64,000 nucleotides of DNA, taken from Eonycteris spelaea (Eukaryota > Chordata > Mammalia > Chiroptera > Pteropodidae). Positions within the stretch are counted from its first letter, which is position 1, and every line of letters begins with the position of its first letter. A program made the translations under genes and the position numbers. Positions 46,581 through 57,998 of the stretch are shown piece after piece. Under the pieces are notes generated by a model. That model was given only the letters and a program-made list of their open reading frames with translations, was not told the origin of the DNA and did not search any database. Location of the stretch: positions 9,140,501-9,204,500 of the forward strand of contig PUFA01000034.1 in the NCBI GenBank assembly GCA_003508835.1, written 5' to 3'.

Positions 46581-47424
46581 GGATGTGTAACAGTTTTCAA
46601 ATAAGATGTTGCAATCTGTCTCTATTTTATAGAAACTGTAACACTGATTTTAATATAATTTACACAAGATTCTCAGATTCTCCAACCATTTTTAAAGTAC
46701 TCTGAAGACATATTTTTTTTCCCAAATATTTAGCTTTTGGTTCACCAATTTCATTCTTGAGAAATGTTTTTATGGAAACAATAATTTTTTTCCAAACTAT
46801 AATTTGATGATATGGAATATGACACTTGAGCTTATTCGTATTAGATAAATTAATTCAGTAATTAATTGTTCTGATGTCAATTTGACTCGAAGCATGATAA
46901 CCAGTTTCACACCAGCATAATTAACCAGAGAAATTTTGCTCTGACTTTTCAAGCCCCTGTGATTACTGAAGATGTGGTATAAAAGTAATGGCAGTGTGCT
47001 TTTCTGCTCTATGATGCTTTTTAAAGAGTTTTGTGAAAAGGGGACTTGTTTATTCAAATAGCCGAGCATAAGCGTTGGGAGGTGTTTTCCAGGCCTTGCT
47101 ATCTGCTAAGGATATCGTCTGCCTTCTCTCCACGTGCTCAGCCCCGCCTTCCTGTCTAGGCCTGGCCACGAGGAGAGGAATGAGCATCCATATCGATTCA
47201 GTTTTGCAGCTGGTTCATATACACCCTTTAAAGACCATTTTGCTTTAATGGCACTTTTGGCTCCGGTGGCTGGGCTTCCGAACCCTCGCCTTCCTGCAGC
47301 GTATCCCTGTCTGCAGCTCCTGGCTTCGCCAAGGACAGATTCACTTGAGTACTCGAACTTGCTCTTTTGTAAAGGTGATCACTTGTTTTTGTTTTGTTTT
47401 GCTTTGTTTTTGGTTGTTGTCGTA
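46578..47424. other. intergenic unique DNA
   Basis: Nothing recognised. Confidence 0.45.
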
Positions 47425-48197
47425 TTTTTTTTTTCTTTAGTTTTCAATTGCATTAACATGCCATATTAGATTAGTTTCAGGTGTACCACACAGTGAATAA
47501 TAGCCTGTTTTTGAAAGCTAGTGTTTTCCTTAGTAATTCACGCACATAGGGGAGAAAATCTCGCAATTCATATAATTAGCTCAGAGCCAGATGCTCACCG
47601 TTGTTCCCAGTGTTTGCTTTCTGAAACAGGGCTGCAGTGCACCTCGGGGCAGAGGTTCTGTACGTCTCCTAGATGAGCTCCTGGGAGTGGACCCCCTGGG
47701 TGTAAGGTCTGTGCATTGTTAGTGTTAAAAGAAATTCCAAAATCATCTGGCTGAGAGATGTTAAACCAATTTCAAGGCCCTCTCAGAGGATATGAAATCG
47801 TTTTCTACTCAATCGCTGGTATTGAGCATGATTATTATTTTAATATTTGCCTATTTGGTGGACAAATTGGGAGCTCATTACTTTAACTCGCTTCTTTATA
47901 ATTATAAAGGTTTATTGTGCTGTTGTATCTCCTTTGCTATGAACTTGCTTCATCATCTTCCTTTCTTCATTTTTCCATTTTTTTCCATATACATTTTTCC
48001 TTACTTGCTTGTGGATTCCTAGTATAGTCACAAAAATGCTCTTTGTCCATAATACGTGTGGCAATATTTTTCTAGTTGTCATTTATCTTTTTATCTTGAT
48101 GATGTCATTTCTGCCACTCAGAATTTTACATTTTTATATAGTCGCGTTTAGCAATTTTCTTCTTTCATGGCATTAATCTAAAATTTGTAACATGCTT
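47425..48197 (-). repeat. L1 fragment, reversed, first part
   Basis: 'ttagattagtttcaggtgta' (3' UTR end) is followed by 'cctgggagtggaccccctgg', 'tttgcctatttggtggacaa', 'catatacatttttccttact' and 'ttttacatttttatatagtc'. This is the reverse-complement order of an old L1. It continues at 48811 after an LTR. Confidence 0.7.
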
Positions 48198-48810
48198 TTG
48201 TGGCTGAAAAGAGGGCCACACACTAACCCTGACAAGCTCAGGGCAGGCCTGCATGGTGGGCCCTACAAACTCAGAAAGTAACCACCTTGGAGGGCGTGAA
48301 TGTAAAAATTCTTAACTAAAAGAGGATCGTGGCAGGTAGTCACGTCCTTGGCCTGTTGCTTCCTTGACAAAGGCTACTCTTTACCTTGAGTGAACCTGTC
48401 CATTATCTCTTTGCATCTAAAATCATGAGGGAATAACCTTTCCCTCATTCTTATCTCGTTCCCTTGCATACTATCTTTATGTGCTGTAAATGTTAACTAT
48501 TAACTAACTTGTCCCCCAATGTACAATAAGGACGTGTTTCTCTATTTTGTGTTTTTATCTAATCCTAGACATTTTCCCCACTTCTCATCCTCCTGCCCCC
48601 TCAATCTACCACCATGGATTTCACATAACCCTCCTTATGTGTCCCCCTTTTATTCTAATGTATAAAATAAGTGGGAAAACTGTCATTCTCTGGAGCATTT
48701 TCTCAGTCTCTTGAGATTTTGCTTCCCAGCAACCATCATCAGTTTGGCTTGAATAAACTCATAAAAATTCTCTCTACGTTTGGCTGTTTCTTATGTTGAT
48801 ACTTTACAAA
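48198..48810 (+). mobile_element. solo LTR of an endogenous retrovirus (ERV1-like)
   Basis: It starts TGTGGCTG and probably ends TTTACA. It has a TATA-type box ('gtataaaataagtgg', near 48660) and the block 'cattttctcagtctcttgag'. A polyadenylation-like 'gaataaactcataaaa' lies near 48750, in the spacing of class I LTRs. No gag, pol or env follows, so it is a solo LTR. It interrupts an L1 that resumes at 48811, which supports the edges to within a few bases. Confidence 0.6.
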
Positions 48811-48962
48811 CTCTTCTTTATGCTCACATTCGTTCTTAAAAACCCATCCACATTTTCTTCCAATACTTTTATTATTTTCATTTTAAAGTTTAATATTACT
48901 CCATTAGGAATTTATTTGGGTGTAGAGACTGAGGCAGAAATTTATCTCCCCGACTCAAAATG
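48811..48962 (-). repeat. L1 fragment, reversed, second part
   Basis: 'ttttcttccaatacttttat' followed by 'ggaatttatttgggtgtaga' continues the L1 of 47425-48197 in order. Confidence 0.65.
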
Positions 48963-49329
48963 TCAGTATGGCCAAGGTTGGGAAACCTTGCCATATCCAG
49001 TGTATAGTGACTTCAGGAACAGTGAAAGCATGAGAAGCCAGGGGCGTCACTTCGGTGTTACAATGCCTGACGAGGAGAGCCATCAGCACTTATCCTAGAA
49101 GCTTCTAGATATGGTCTCACGTAGTCGAGAATTACCCAGCCATACATGACCAGAGCATCCTTTTCCCAAAATGCTGCAATCCAGTCATACCCATACTTAC
49201 CTTCTCTATTTCCTTTATCGGTTTTCCCCTCTCACCAAATATGGTGAGTGACATTCAAACCCTTAATTTCTTTCTACCTCTGAGAGCTCCTCCTATCTCT
49301 GGATTTACTCCAGCTCTACCCGCCTCAGG
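48963..49329. other. intergenic unique DNA
   Basis: Nothing recognised. Confidence 0.4.
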
Positions 49330-49800
49330 ATGACATGGGTGATACTGGGTGTCTGTGGATGATAGCACTATTTTGGCAGGCAAGATGAGACCTCGGAACT
49401 ACCTTTCAGCACTTTAACGTTGTCATGTTATTGTCTTCTGGCCTCTATTGTTTCTGGTGATGTCAGGTATTATACGTATTGTGGCCACCGAATGTAATGT
49501 GTCTTTTTCTCTGGCTGCCTTTAAGGTTTGCCTTCATCTTTGGTTTAATTATGATGTGCTTATGTGTGGATTTCTTTGTATTTACCCTGCTTTGGGTTAG
49601 TTGAGTTTAGGATCTGTGAATCGATATTACCTATTATTTTGGAATGTTCCTGACATTCTGTCTGTCTATCTTTTATTTTTTTCCTCATTCTGTTGTCCCC
49701 TAATTCTGGGAACCCAGTTTCATATATGTTAAACTATATAATATGTCACAGAGATTTCGAGTCTCTGCTCTGTTTCACCCCTTCGCCTTTGTATTTCAGT
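49330..49800 (-). repeat. old L1M 3' region, reversed
   Basis: 'ttctggcctctattgtttct', 'atgtaatgtgtctttttctc', 'attatgatgtgcttatgtgt' and 'ggttagttgagtttaggatc' follow an L1M 3' region in reverse. Confidence 0.6.
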
Positions 49801-49814
49801 TTGTGATTCAACTC

Positions 49815-49935
49815 CTAACCCCTTCTAGAAACACCCTCACAGACCCAACCAGGAATAATATTTCATCAGCTTTCTGGCATCCCTTAGCCAAGTCAAGCTG
49901 ACTCGTAAAATGAACTTGACACCATCACCACCAGA
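49815..49935 (-). repeat. L1M 3' UTR-like repeat
   Basis: 'tagaaacaccctcacagacc', 'aggaataatatttcatcag' and 'caagctgactcgtaaaatga' match the far end of the repeat type also seen at 40506. Class tentative. Confidence 0.5.
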
Positions 49936-50044
49936 CTCTGGATAGTGCATCTTGTGCTTCCAGCGCCCTTGACTCTGACACTGGCTGCTGCCTCTGTACC
50001 CCACTGTGTCCCGTTGCAAGAATGGGTGCTGCATAGGGTTGTTT

Positions 50045-50180
50045 ATGCGTGCAACAAGTAGTTAATGAGTCTCTACCATATGCCGAGCCCTCTTCTAGGG
50101 GTATAGAAATACCACCGGGCAACCCCAACTCCTACCTTTGTAGAGCATGTATTCTAGCTGGGGTAGTAACTTCTCCAGTT
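50045..50180 (-). repeat. L2 3' end, reversed
   Basis: 'gagtctctaccatatgccga', 'gccctcttctaggggtatag' and 'agagcatgtattctagctgg' show a reversed L2. Confidence 0.6.
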
Positions 50181-53100
50181 TGCCTGGACTTTCCCAGTTG
50201 TAATGTTAAGAGTCCATATCCCAGGAAAAACTCTTCGGTTCAATGGGCACCTGGAGAAGAAGCATTGCAGGCAAAGGAGAGAGCGACAACCTTGAGATGT
50301 GTAAGACCCTAGTATTAGAAGAACAGCAAGGACCACAGTGGGGCTAGGGTGAATTGAGAGAGATTTAGGTAAATTAATAGCATCTCCAAGTTTCAACTTC
50401 TTCATTGGTAATTTGAAAAAATAACCTTCGGCTAGTGCCTGGGAAAAATCAAAAGTTCTGTGTATTCAGTCGCACAGAGGGCTCTTTGAAGAGACCAGGC
50501 ATATGACTCAGAGATCCCTTCACCAGAAGCCAAGAATAGACTTGGGATTATCCAGGAAGGATGTTGGAGGAACTTCTTATCTAACAGAGTGAACCTCTGT
50601 GACAAATAAAAGAGACCGACGGTGTAGTTGAGAATGTCACACCATCAGAAACGTTACCAACGTGGATTGAAAGTGACAGAGAGAGGACAAAATGAAAGAA
50701 GGCTATCACACTCCTCAAATTCTACAGGCGACAAAACTTCTGAGCTACGAGCATGTGCTACCCTTCAGGGGAAGGGAAGGATGACTCTGAGTGCAGAGCA
50801 GTGAGCGATCCCAGGGGGCAGAGCCATTTTTCAGAACTGGAGAGGCACCAAGTTGTAATGGTGTTTAAAAAAACAAAAACAGGATGTAAATACAACTTTG
50901 AAGGCAGAGAAACACTCTCAGCTTTTACTAGGGTAGATACATTACATTCTCTGTCATAAAAATCTGTAAACTAAAGTTCTCAATTTCAATAATATAGTAA
51001 TATACCCCGCCTTATTTGAAAGCCCTTTTATTTCTCTCTCCATAGGTCGATGTGTAAGATATGTTTACATTTCATATAAAAAGTTGTCTAGCTAATATTC
51101 TATTATTTTTATTTTTATTTAATAAGCAAAAATGTTTATTTATTCATTTATTTAATTAAAATAACACATACTTTTCAGGTATTGATGGAATACTGGTCTC
51201 CTGCCATCTTTGGTTTAACTGGGTAGGATATGAACTGTACTATTGTAGAAATGAATATGTCCTGAAACTCTATGAGGCTGATCATAGAACCAGGTGAACT
51301 AAGAAGTCCTGTACACTTTTAGTTTTGACCTTAGCCTGGATGATTTTAATGTAGCTTTAAAATAATTCCTAAAAAATGTCCTGTGGAAAGAGACATCCCC
51401 AAGTTCTGTCATAGAGAAGCAAGCAAGAAAACTCTAATTTTGAACACTGTTTTTAGCACCTGGATCTTGAATCGGTTGGCTCTCTTTCAGTTATTATTAT
51501 GGGCCTCAAAAGCCCACCTAAATAAAAGATGTTAAATTAATTTGAAGTGATTCATGTTTATAAAACAGGTTGACATAAATAAACCTAATTGTCTAAGACG
51601 GGTAGGAACTACAAGGCTGCTTCTCACCATAGGGAAAAGAAATTCAACGTTCCCAAAGAAACTTTTGGAATATGCTCCAAAACTCCTCTGTAATAGGAAA
51701 ACATCCCAATCACTAATAAAAAACTTCAAAAAACCTGAAACTATTTTTCCTACCGACAATCTTACCAGCCAAAGGGAAGAGGCTTAGGCCTCATGTCATA
51801 CAAAGTATGTTAACAAGGGAGAGAAGCACAATGAAAATAAAATAAAATAATCCAAATATACTTTCTAAGGACTAAAATAGAACTTGTCCAAAAGATGGAA
51901 AGGATTTCTCCCTCTCATGGAAAGGCAGTGGTCCGTGGCATTGTCTACTTTTGGGGGTTGAGGAAATAACTCTAGTTTATTTTAATGTGCCGTGTAATTT
52001 GGCCCATTTCCCATATTGTTCTGTGATCTTAACTGCTCTATTCAAAAGAAAACTTGGGTCAGTGTTTTAAATGTCATCTTGATACAACCTTTTGCTTTTC
52101 CAAGCTCACCTCGATAATTTGCTTTTCTTTGTTTCTTCCCTTTTTTTTTTATTGCATTTATTAGTTGAGCCAATGATAATGAAATCAGTAGAAACAGATG
52201 ATAGCATAAGAAAGACATTACCGCACTACTCAAAAGACATTGGTTCATTAGAATCGGAAGACAGATTCCTGGTCTTCGAAAGCATGTTTTCCAGCATGCT
52301 TATGTGACTGGTGTTTTACTTGGATTATTTCTTGTTGGTGAATGCTTCACTTCCAATTACTTCTGCTTTCATTTGGCTTCTCCCTAAATTCCCTGGACAT
52401 TTTGCACCCCTTCTGTATTTGGTTAGGATTCTCTCTGTGTGCCCTGCCCACCCTCAGTTCCCACACTGGCCTCTATTGCAAAGCCACTGATATCAAGGTT
52501 ACGATGACACAGTTCTGGCTTGAACAGAAGGTCATTTTCAACAAAGGAAAATGGTTTGCGATTGTATATAACATAGCTCTGCTTAGGCACATGTTAAGTT
52601 GACGAGAATCACATGATGCCTCCCAGCTCTACGATGCTCTGTTTGGGTGCACTAAACTTTGGCAGAAGGACACCCCAAAACCAAAAGTGACTTCTAGGAA
52701 TAGGGTCTATCCCCAGCAAGCTATGACCTTGGCCAAGCAGGTGTTTCTATTTTAGACGTAGATACCCTCAGGTAGATAAATGCCCTACCTCAGATATAGA
52801 TGGGCTTCTGCGGTATGAAGATAATGACTGTGCCCAGGCCCCCCAAATCTTTTCATGAATACTTGCCACAATTAGATCAAAAGTCTTTTAACGTCAACGA
52901 TTTGTCGGTAATCAAATGATTTGACAGACTGTCTCATCTCACTGTGAGTGGCCTAGAAAATAATTCACTTTTAAGCTCTAAACCAGAGAAGTACAGGACA
53001 TAATCTTGTAGACAGTAATATGAAAATGGATGTTCCTATAAGTTTTAACTAGGAAAATGTATTATTAAAAGACATTTTTTTTGACATTTCCTGGCCGTAG

Positions 53101-53959
53101 GACATTTCCTTTGACATTTCCTGCTATATCAAGACTGCAAAGCACTGTACGTATTTGAATTAAATGCTGAAGAACTTCATTTTAAAGAAAAGAGCATGTT
53201 CTGTTTCTCCATTGATATAAACTGCAGCCCCAAATCATTTCCCATATTCAATTACAAGAGTCAGGACTTGGTCCAGCTCTAATTGACTCCAGGAATATTT
53301 TATTTTTCATTTCAAGGATAATTTAATTCACCGCCATGTGTTTGCTGGAGTGGTTCTCTGATCTTGGCCCCGACAACCCTTTCGTCCTCACTACCAGGTG
53401 CGGGTCCCGAGGAACCCCAACTCGCTCTTCGCTCTCATCTCCACGTTTTCACTGGCTTAATCTACCTTTTTGAATGGCACTTATTCTTCGGTGGTTTCCC
53501 CTTCCCCCTCCAGAGTCTTTCTCTTTTTTTAATCATAGAAGTATTCACGCTTGAATTGCAATAGTGAAGTCAGCTTTAAATACTAGATCAAAAATATCGG
53601 CGAGGAGCTACCAATTTCATGGTTCAAAAAATAATAGCATCAATCTGTATTTTTTAAAAGATACCAGAATCCCCTGACCCAGATGCAATCTCCATTGTCC
53701 TTGAAATAATTTTCCTGATATCTGATGACTGAGGAGTCATATGAAAGTTTTGCTTAGAATTTGTCAGGTCGATGACTATCATCTTTGAAGCGGTAGAATT
53801 TGGGGGTTTAAGGGTACTCATTTGAATGTCAGAAGATTCAGAATTATATATTTTCTGGAAAAATAAAATGCTCTCATGCAACTTATAAGTTAATGGAACT
53901 CACTTTTGTGCAGGAAATGGTCCTCTATAAATTTAGGTGTGAGATTCATTGTCCCACTC
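50181..53959. other. intergenic unique DNA, few repeats
   Basis: No exon or RNA gene recognised in 3.8 kb. Short local repeats occur near 53080-53124, where 'gacatttcct' is present three times within about 45 bp. Repeat-poor for this window, so possible conserved non-coding DNA. Confidence 0.4.
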
Positions 53960-54310
53960 TATTAGTCAACTATTGTTTGTGTCGTAAACTATCCCCAAAC
54001 CTAATGGTTTAAAACAACAACCATTTATTACTTCTCTTGTCTGTGAGTTGGCCCCATGGTCCTGCTGATTTGAGCTGGGCTTGCTCAGGTTCATGTATCT
54101 GTGGTCAGCTGGCTGGTTGGCTAAGGGGCCAGCTGGTCCAGGAGGGCCTCGCTGTACATGACTCTCACTGTCCTACAACAGGCTAGCTAGCTCAAGAGTG
54201 CAAGTAGAATGTGCACACACCGTTCAGCCCTCTGCTTTGTCCCTTTAGTCAAAGAAAGTCACATAGCTGAACCCGAGCCCAGACACAGTGAGAAAGGGCA
54301 GCGAAAGTAA
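53960..54310. mobile_element. LTR-like interspersed repeat, class uncertain
   Basis: 'aaacctaatggtttaaaaca', 'acaaccatttattacttctc', 'tctgtggtcagctggctggt' and 'gtcaaagaaagtcacatagc' belong to a very common mammalian repeat that I cannot place firmly. Confidence 0.5.
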
Positions 54311-55337
54311 AGTCCAAGGTTGCCAAATTAAAAACCTGGAAGTTCATATTCAAATACATTGTCAAACAAGGGATCAAGGACAAAATTGATGTGCACTTCT
54401 ATAAAGAGGGGTCACAGAAAAGCCTAGAATGGGAATGTGGAATACAAATAGCCCTGGGGCACCTAACCCTGTCCCAGGGAGATTGTGTTTGGAAAAATTT
54501 GAAGCAAAACTTTTGCATATTAAGGGTATACAGGACATAAACTGTACAACGGCCATTAAAAGATCCCAACGCCTACATGCAGCAGAGGTTTTAAAATTTC
54601 TTTGCAAGGGGGAGTTCTGTCTTTGTTTTGCATTGAAGAAATAGTTGCTACTCTATCATTCTTATGTATCTTTAATATACTTGATCCCCAGGACAAATTT
54701 CCTGCAGAACTGAAGGCTGGTAAACCATTTGCTTCTACATGAATTAAGAGACTTTCTACCACTAATGTAGCAACAAAATTTCTGTAACCCAGTGAATTTC
54801 TCCTTCCCATTGGTTGCTAGGAAATTCAAAGTGAAGTTTTATAGTTAACCAATGAACGTTTTAAGCCAGGGTCTTTGGATATAATTTTTGTACTTCTCTT
54901 ATTTTCCTCTTTGACTCCAGTCTTGTATTTGGTAATATGTTTTATCTTATTATATGCTTCATGTTTAGAGAGAGAGAGAGGCCCTTGAGGAACTGAACTT
55001 GCAGTGGGATTCTGGTTCCCATTTTTATTCCAGAGTCTCTGGTGATTCTGGCTTCCATGTCTCCCATTTCTCAGAGAAAAAGGGCAGAGCAAGAATATTC
55101 TCACATTCCACTCAGATTTGGCAGGTCCCCCACAGAATCTCAACTGGGGCAATTATATGCCCAGAAATAGGAAACCAGGCTTCCTAAGCAACAAGCTAGA
55201 GATCACCACAGACCTGACGGCTGCTCCCACATTTCAGAAATGTGGGCAACAGGATAAGTGTCCTCTTACGATGCTCTTCCTCAGTATTATAGCTCCTCCT
55301 CGAGTCTTCCATACCCATGGCAGTAAAGAGTTTGTTC
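54311..55337. other. intergenic unique DNA
   Basis: Nothing recognised. Confidence 0.45.
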
Positions 55338-55527
55338 ACTGCTGCCAGATTTAGCAGGTCAAAACACAGGATGCCCAGTTATATGTGAACTGTAGATAAA
55401 CAATGAATACTTTTTAGTATAAGTATGTCCCACATAATGCATGGGAAGTGCTAGTGCTAGAAAACTTACTTTTCTTTATTTGAAATTTAAATTTAGCTGG
55501 TGTCCTGTGCTTTTCTCTGGCAATCCA
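55338..55527. mobile_element. palindromic DNA transposon (MITE) relic
   Basis: The left end 'ctgccagatttagcagg' and 'acacaggatgcccagttata' and the right end 'agctggtgtcctgtgctttt' and 'ctctggcaatcca' are imperfect inverted repeats. The middle has 'tttttagtataagtatgtcc'. Family name not certain. Confidence 0.6.
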
Positions 55528-55927
55528 ACCATATCGCATACATGAAATTAGAGTCAAAGAGCGCATATTCTCAAATTTCAAAGACCGCTGTTATTCTTTG
55601 CTGACTTCTCTATAGCCAGTTTTCTATTCATATAATTATTCACTTACAAGGAACACTGTGGAGAATATTTTTCTTAGTTGCAAGCTTAAAGCACTATTCC
55701 AAAAGTGCTTTAAAAAGCCAAATTTCCCATAGATTTAATTTCTTTTTCATCCCAAATAACACTTATTCAGCAAAGGGAATGAAATTTATTATATCCATTT
55801 AGTGTGCTGTTCATTAAATCAACATATTTCCAAAAAAAATTCAGTATGGATTTTTGCTCATAGCAGTCATTGGTGGGAGTATCATGTTTTGAGGATATTT
55901 AGGCAGGCCAATATTTAAGTGGATCAT

Positions 55928-55929
<2 letters not shown>
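55528..55929. other. intergenic unique DNA, AT-rich
   Basis: Nothing recognised. Confidence 0.45.

Positions 55930-55969
<40 letters not shown>
55930..55969 (+). repeat. (CA)n microsatellite
   Basis: About 19 perfect CA units. Confidence 0.95.
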
Positions 55970-55970
<1 letters not shown>

Positions 55971-55984
55971 TGAAAAAAAAAAGA

Positions 55985-56104
55985 GTCTACAGCCATGCCA
56001 CCCTAAACATGCCAGATCTCATCTGATCTCAGAAGCTTAGCAGGGTCGGGCCTGGTTCGTACTTGGATGAGAGACCACCTAGGAAGACCAGGTGCTGTAG
56101 GCGT
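55985..56104 (+). mobile_element. 5S rRNA-derived SINE (MEG-RS-like)
   Basis: The 120-bp unit starts 'gtctacagccatgccaccct' and ends 'ccaggtgctgtaggcgt', full length compared with 5S rRNA (about 121 nt). The internal control region 'agcagggtcgggcctggtt' is intact. It shares non-5S changes with the hybrid at 38584-38701 ('gccatgcc', 'aggaagaccaggt'), so both derive from one altered master, not directly from 5S genes. An A-rich tail follows and runs into a purine tract. Confidence 0.85.
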
Positions 56105-56113
56105 AAAAAAGGC

Positions 56114-56213
56114 AAAAGAAGAAAGAAAGGAAGGAAGGGAGGGAGAGAGGAAGGAAGGAAGGAAGGAAGGAAGGAAGGAAGGAAAGGAAGGAAGGAAGGA
56201 AGGAAGGAAAGAA

Positions 56214-56305
<92 letters not shown>

Positions 56306-56321
56306 GAGGAGGGAGGGAGGG

Positions 56322-56358
<37 letters not shown>

Positions 56359-56377
56359 AGAGAGAGAAGAAAGAAAA
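56114..56377 (+). repeat. (GGAA)n/(GAAA)n/(GA)n polypurine tract
   Basis: 264 consecutive purines: GGAA units first, then about 23 GAAA units, then GA units. It follows the SINE tail directly. It yields Lys/Glu/Arg-rich and, on the other strand, Ser/Phe/Leu-rich open frames that are not genes. Mirror symmetry allows triplex (H-DNA) formation. Confidence 0.95.
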
Positions 56378-56382
56378 CCTGG

Positions 56383-56938
56383 TGTTACGGGCTGAATTGT
56401 GTCCCCTCCCTCTCAAAATTAATACGTTGACGTTCCTACTCCCAGTGCCTCACAATGCGACTATGTAGAAAAAGGGCACCAGGACCGTTGCTCCTATGAG
56501 AATCTAATGCCTGATGATCTGAGGTGGAGCTGAGGCGCTGATGCTAGCGCTGGGGAGCAGCTTCAAATGCAGATGAAGCTTCACTCACTTGCCTGCCGCT
56601 CACCTCCTGCTGTGTGGTCCGGTTTCTAACAGGCCTGGACCATTACTGGTCTAAAGCCCAGGGGTGGGAGACCCAGGCCTTAGGGTGGGCCCTAATCCAA
56701 TCTGACCGGTGAACTGATAAGAAGAGATTAGGACACAGATACACAGAGAGAAGACCATGTGAAGACACAGGGAGGAGATGGCCATCTATAAGCCAAGGAG
56801 GGAGCCTCGGAGGACATCAGCACTGCCCACACCTTGATCATGGACTTCCAGCCTCCAGAACTGGGAGAAAATAAGTGTCTTTATTTAAGCCCCCCAGGCT
56901 ATGGTACTGCATTATGGTGGCCCTAACAAACTAATACA
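56383..56938 (+). mobile_element. MLT1-type solo LTR carrying a hAT fragment
   Basis: It starts 'tgttacgggctgaattgtgt' and ends 'ccctaacaaactaatac'. Internal landmarks are 'tagggtgggccctaatccaa', 'gaagaccatgtgaagacaca' and 'ttccagcctccagaactggg'. A hAT fragment replaces part of the body. No internal retroviral region is present. Confidence 0.85.
56481..56677 (+). mobile_element. hAT element fragment inside the MLT1 LTR
   Basis: 'gctcctatgagaatctaatg', 'tgaggtggagctgaggc', 'aatgcagatgaagcttcact' and 'gcctgccgctcacctcctgc' match the element at 10069-10291. The 5' TIR is missing and the internal deletion point looks the same. Confidence 0.75.
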
Positions 56939-57727
56939 TATGAGAAATGCTGTCAATTATTAAATCTAAGTGGTGGGGGGGGGGGAGGGAGTGTACAGAT
57001 GTTCATTGTACTTTTTTTCCCAACTTTCCTACATGTTTGAAATTTTATATACTAAAAAGTTGGAAGGACAAAACCTTCTAAGACATCTTTAGTCAACTAG
57101 CTCTTAAGAAAATATTTTCAATCAATTGTAATTGAATTCTGAAATATCAAGATTTGGCTGCAACTTTGTTTGGAGAGCAGATGAGTACTTGGAAGTCTGA
57201 CAAATTATATGAGAAAGTCACTTCTCGCCACACTAGCCGTTCCATTGTTTCAGGTTTCAGGCCATTACATCTAGACCTACGCTTAACGACATGATTGATT
57301 TGGAAATTTATTTTGTGCAAGAAACAAAAGGACAGTGAAACAATTGCCTTGAGCTCAGTTCCAAGTTATTTCAAAACAGCAGCAATTGGAAAACTTTTGG
57401 GACATGGTGAAAGAGATAAGGGACAGTAATGCTGAAATTATGCAAACGATGCATTAACTCTATCGGCTGCTCAAACAAATATTTCCTGATAAAGTTTTAT
57501 TGCCTCTCTAGTAAACAATTTCGAGGACTCAATCACTGGATTCGATTGAGCAAAAAGCAGTTGGATTTGTATACATTGCTGTTTTTTTTTTTTTTCTTTC
57601 ACTTTTTCCAGCAATTGCTAGACCCCCAAGCTCCTAGCTATGGCATCATTGAGATGTAAAAAGAAACAATCACAAGATTTAGGTGTCACTATTGTTAATG
57701 AGGGCTTGCATTGCTGATGGAATTGAG
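56939..57727. other. intergenic unique DNA
   Basis: Nothing recognised. Short G run at 56975-56985. Confidence 0.45.
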
Positions 57728-57900
57728 ATGCTGAGAGTGGTTCTTGATGATGCTAGCAGCACATTAGAATCACTTGGAAAGATTTAAACAAATAAAATAA
57801 CATATCCCTAAACATTCTGATTTAATATGTTCTGAGGTAGAACCTTGCTATTGGCAATGTTTTTAAAACTCCCCAGGTGATTCAAAATGAGTCAGGTATG
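57728..57900 (+). mobile_element. hAT-Charlie MITE (MER5A type)
   Basis: 'cacattagaatcacttggaa', 'aacattctgatttaatatgt' and 'aactccccaggtgattcaaa' follow MER5A in order. Confidence 0.75.
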
Positions 57901-57953
57901 AAGAATCCCTTCACCTAAAACAAATTCCTAACAAGTCCAGGCGCTTCTTGGCA

Positions 57954-57998
57954 AGGTGGGGGGGGGGGTGTTGGGGGGAGGGGAGAAGGTGGGAGGGG
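57954..57998 (+). other. G-rich tract with G-quadruplex potential
   Basis: Runs of 10, 6, 4, 3 and 5 G with short loops. Confidence 0.8.

Noticed and set aside
55985..56104. Functional 5S rRNA gene
   Set aside because: It has many substitutions shared with the other SINE-like copy, a poly-A tail in place of a T-run terminator, and it is a lone copy.
56003..56468. Lys/Glu/Arg-rich and Ser/Phe/Leu-rich open frames
   Set aside because: They are translations of the GGAA/GAAA tract.
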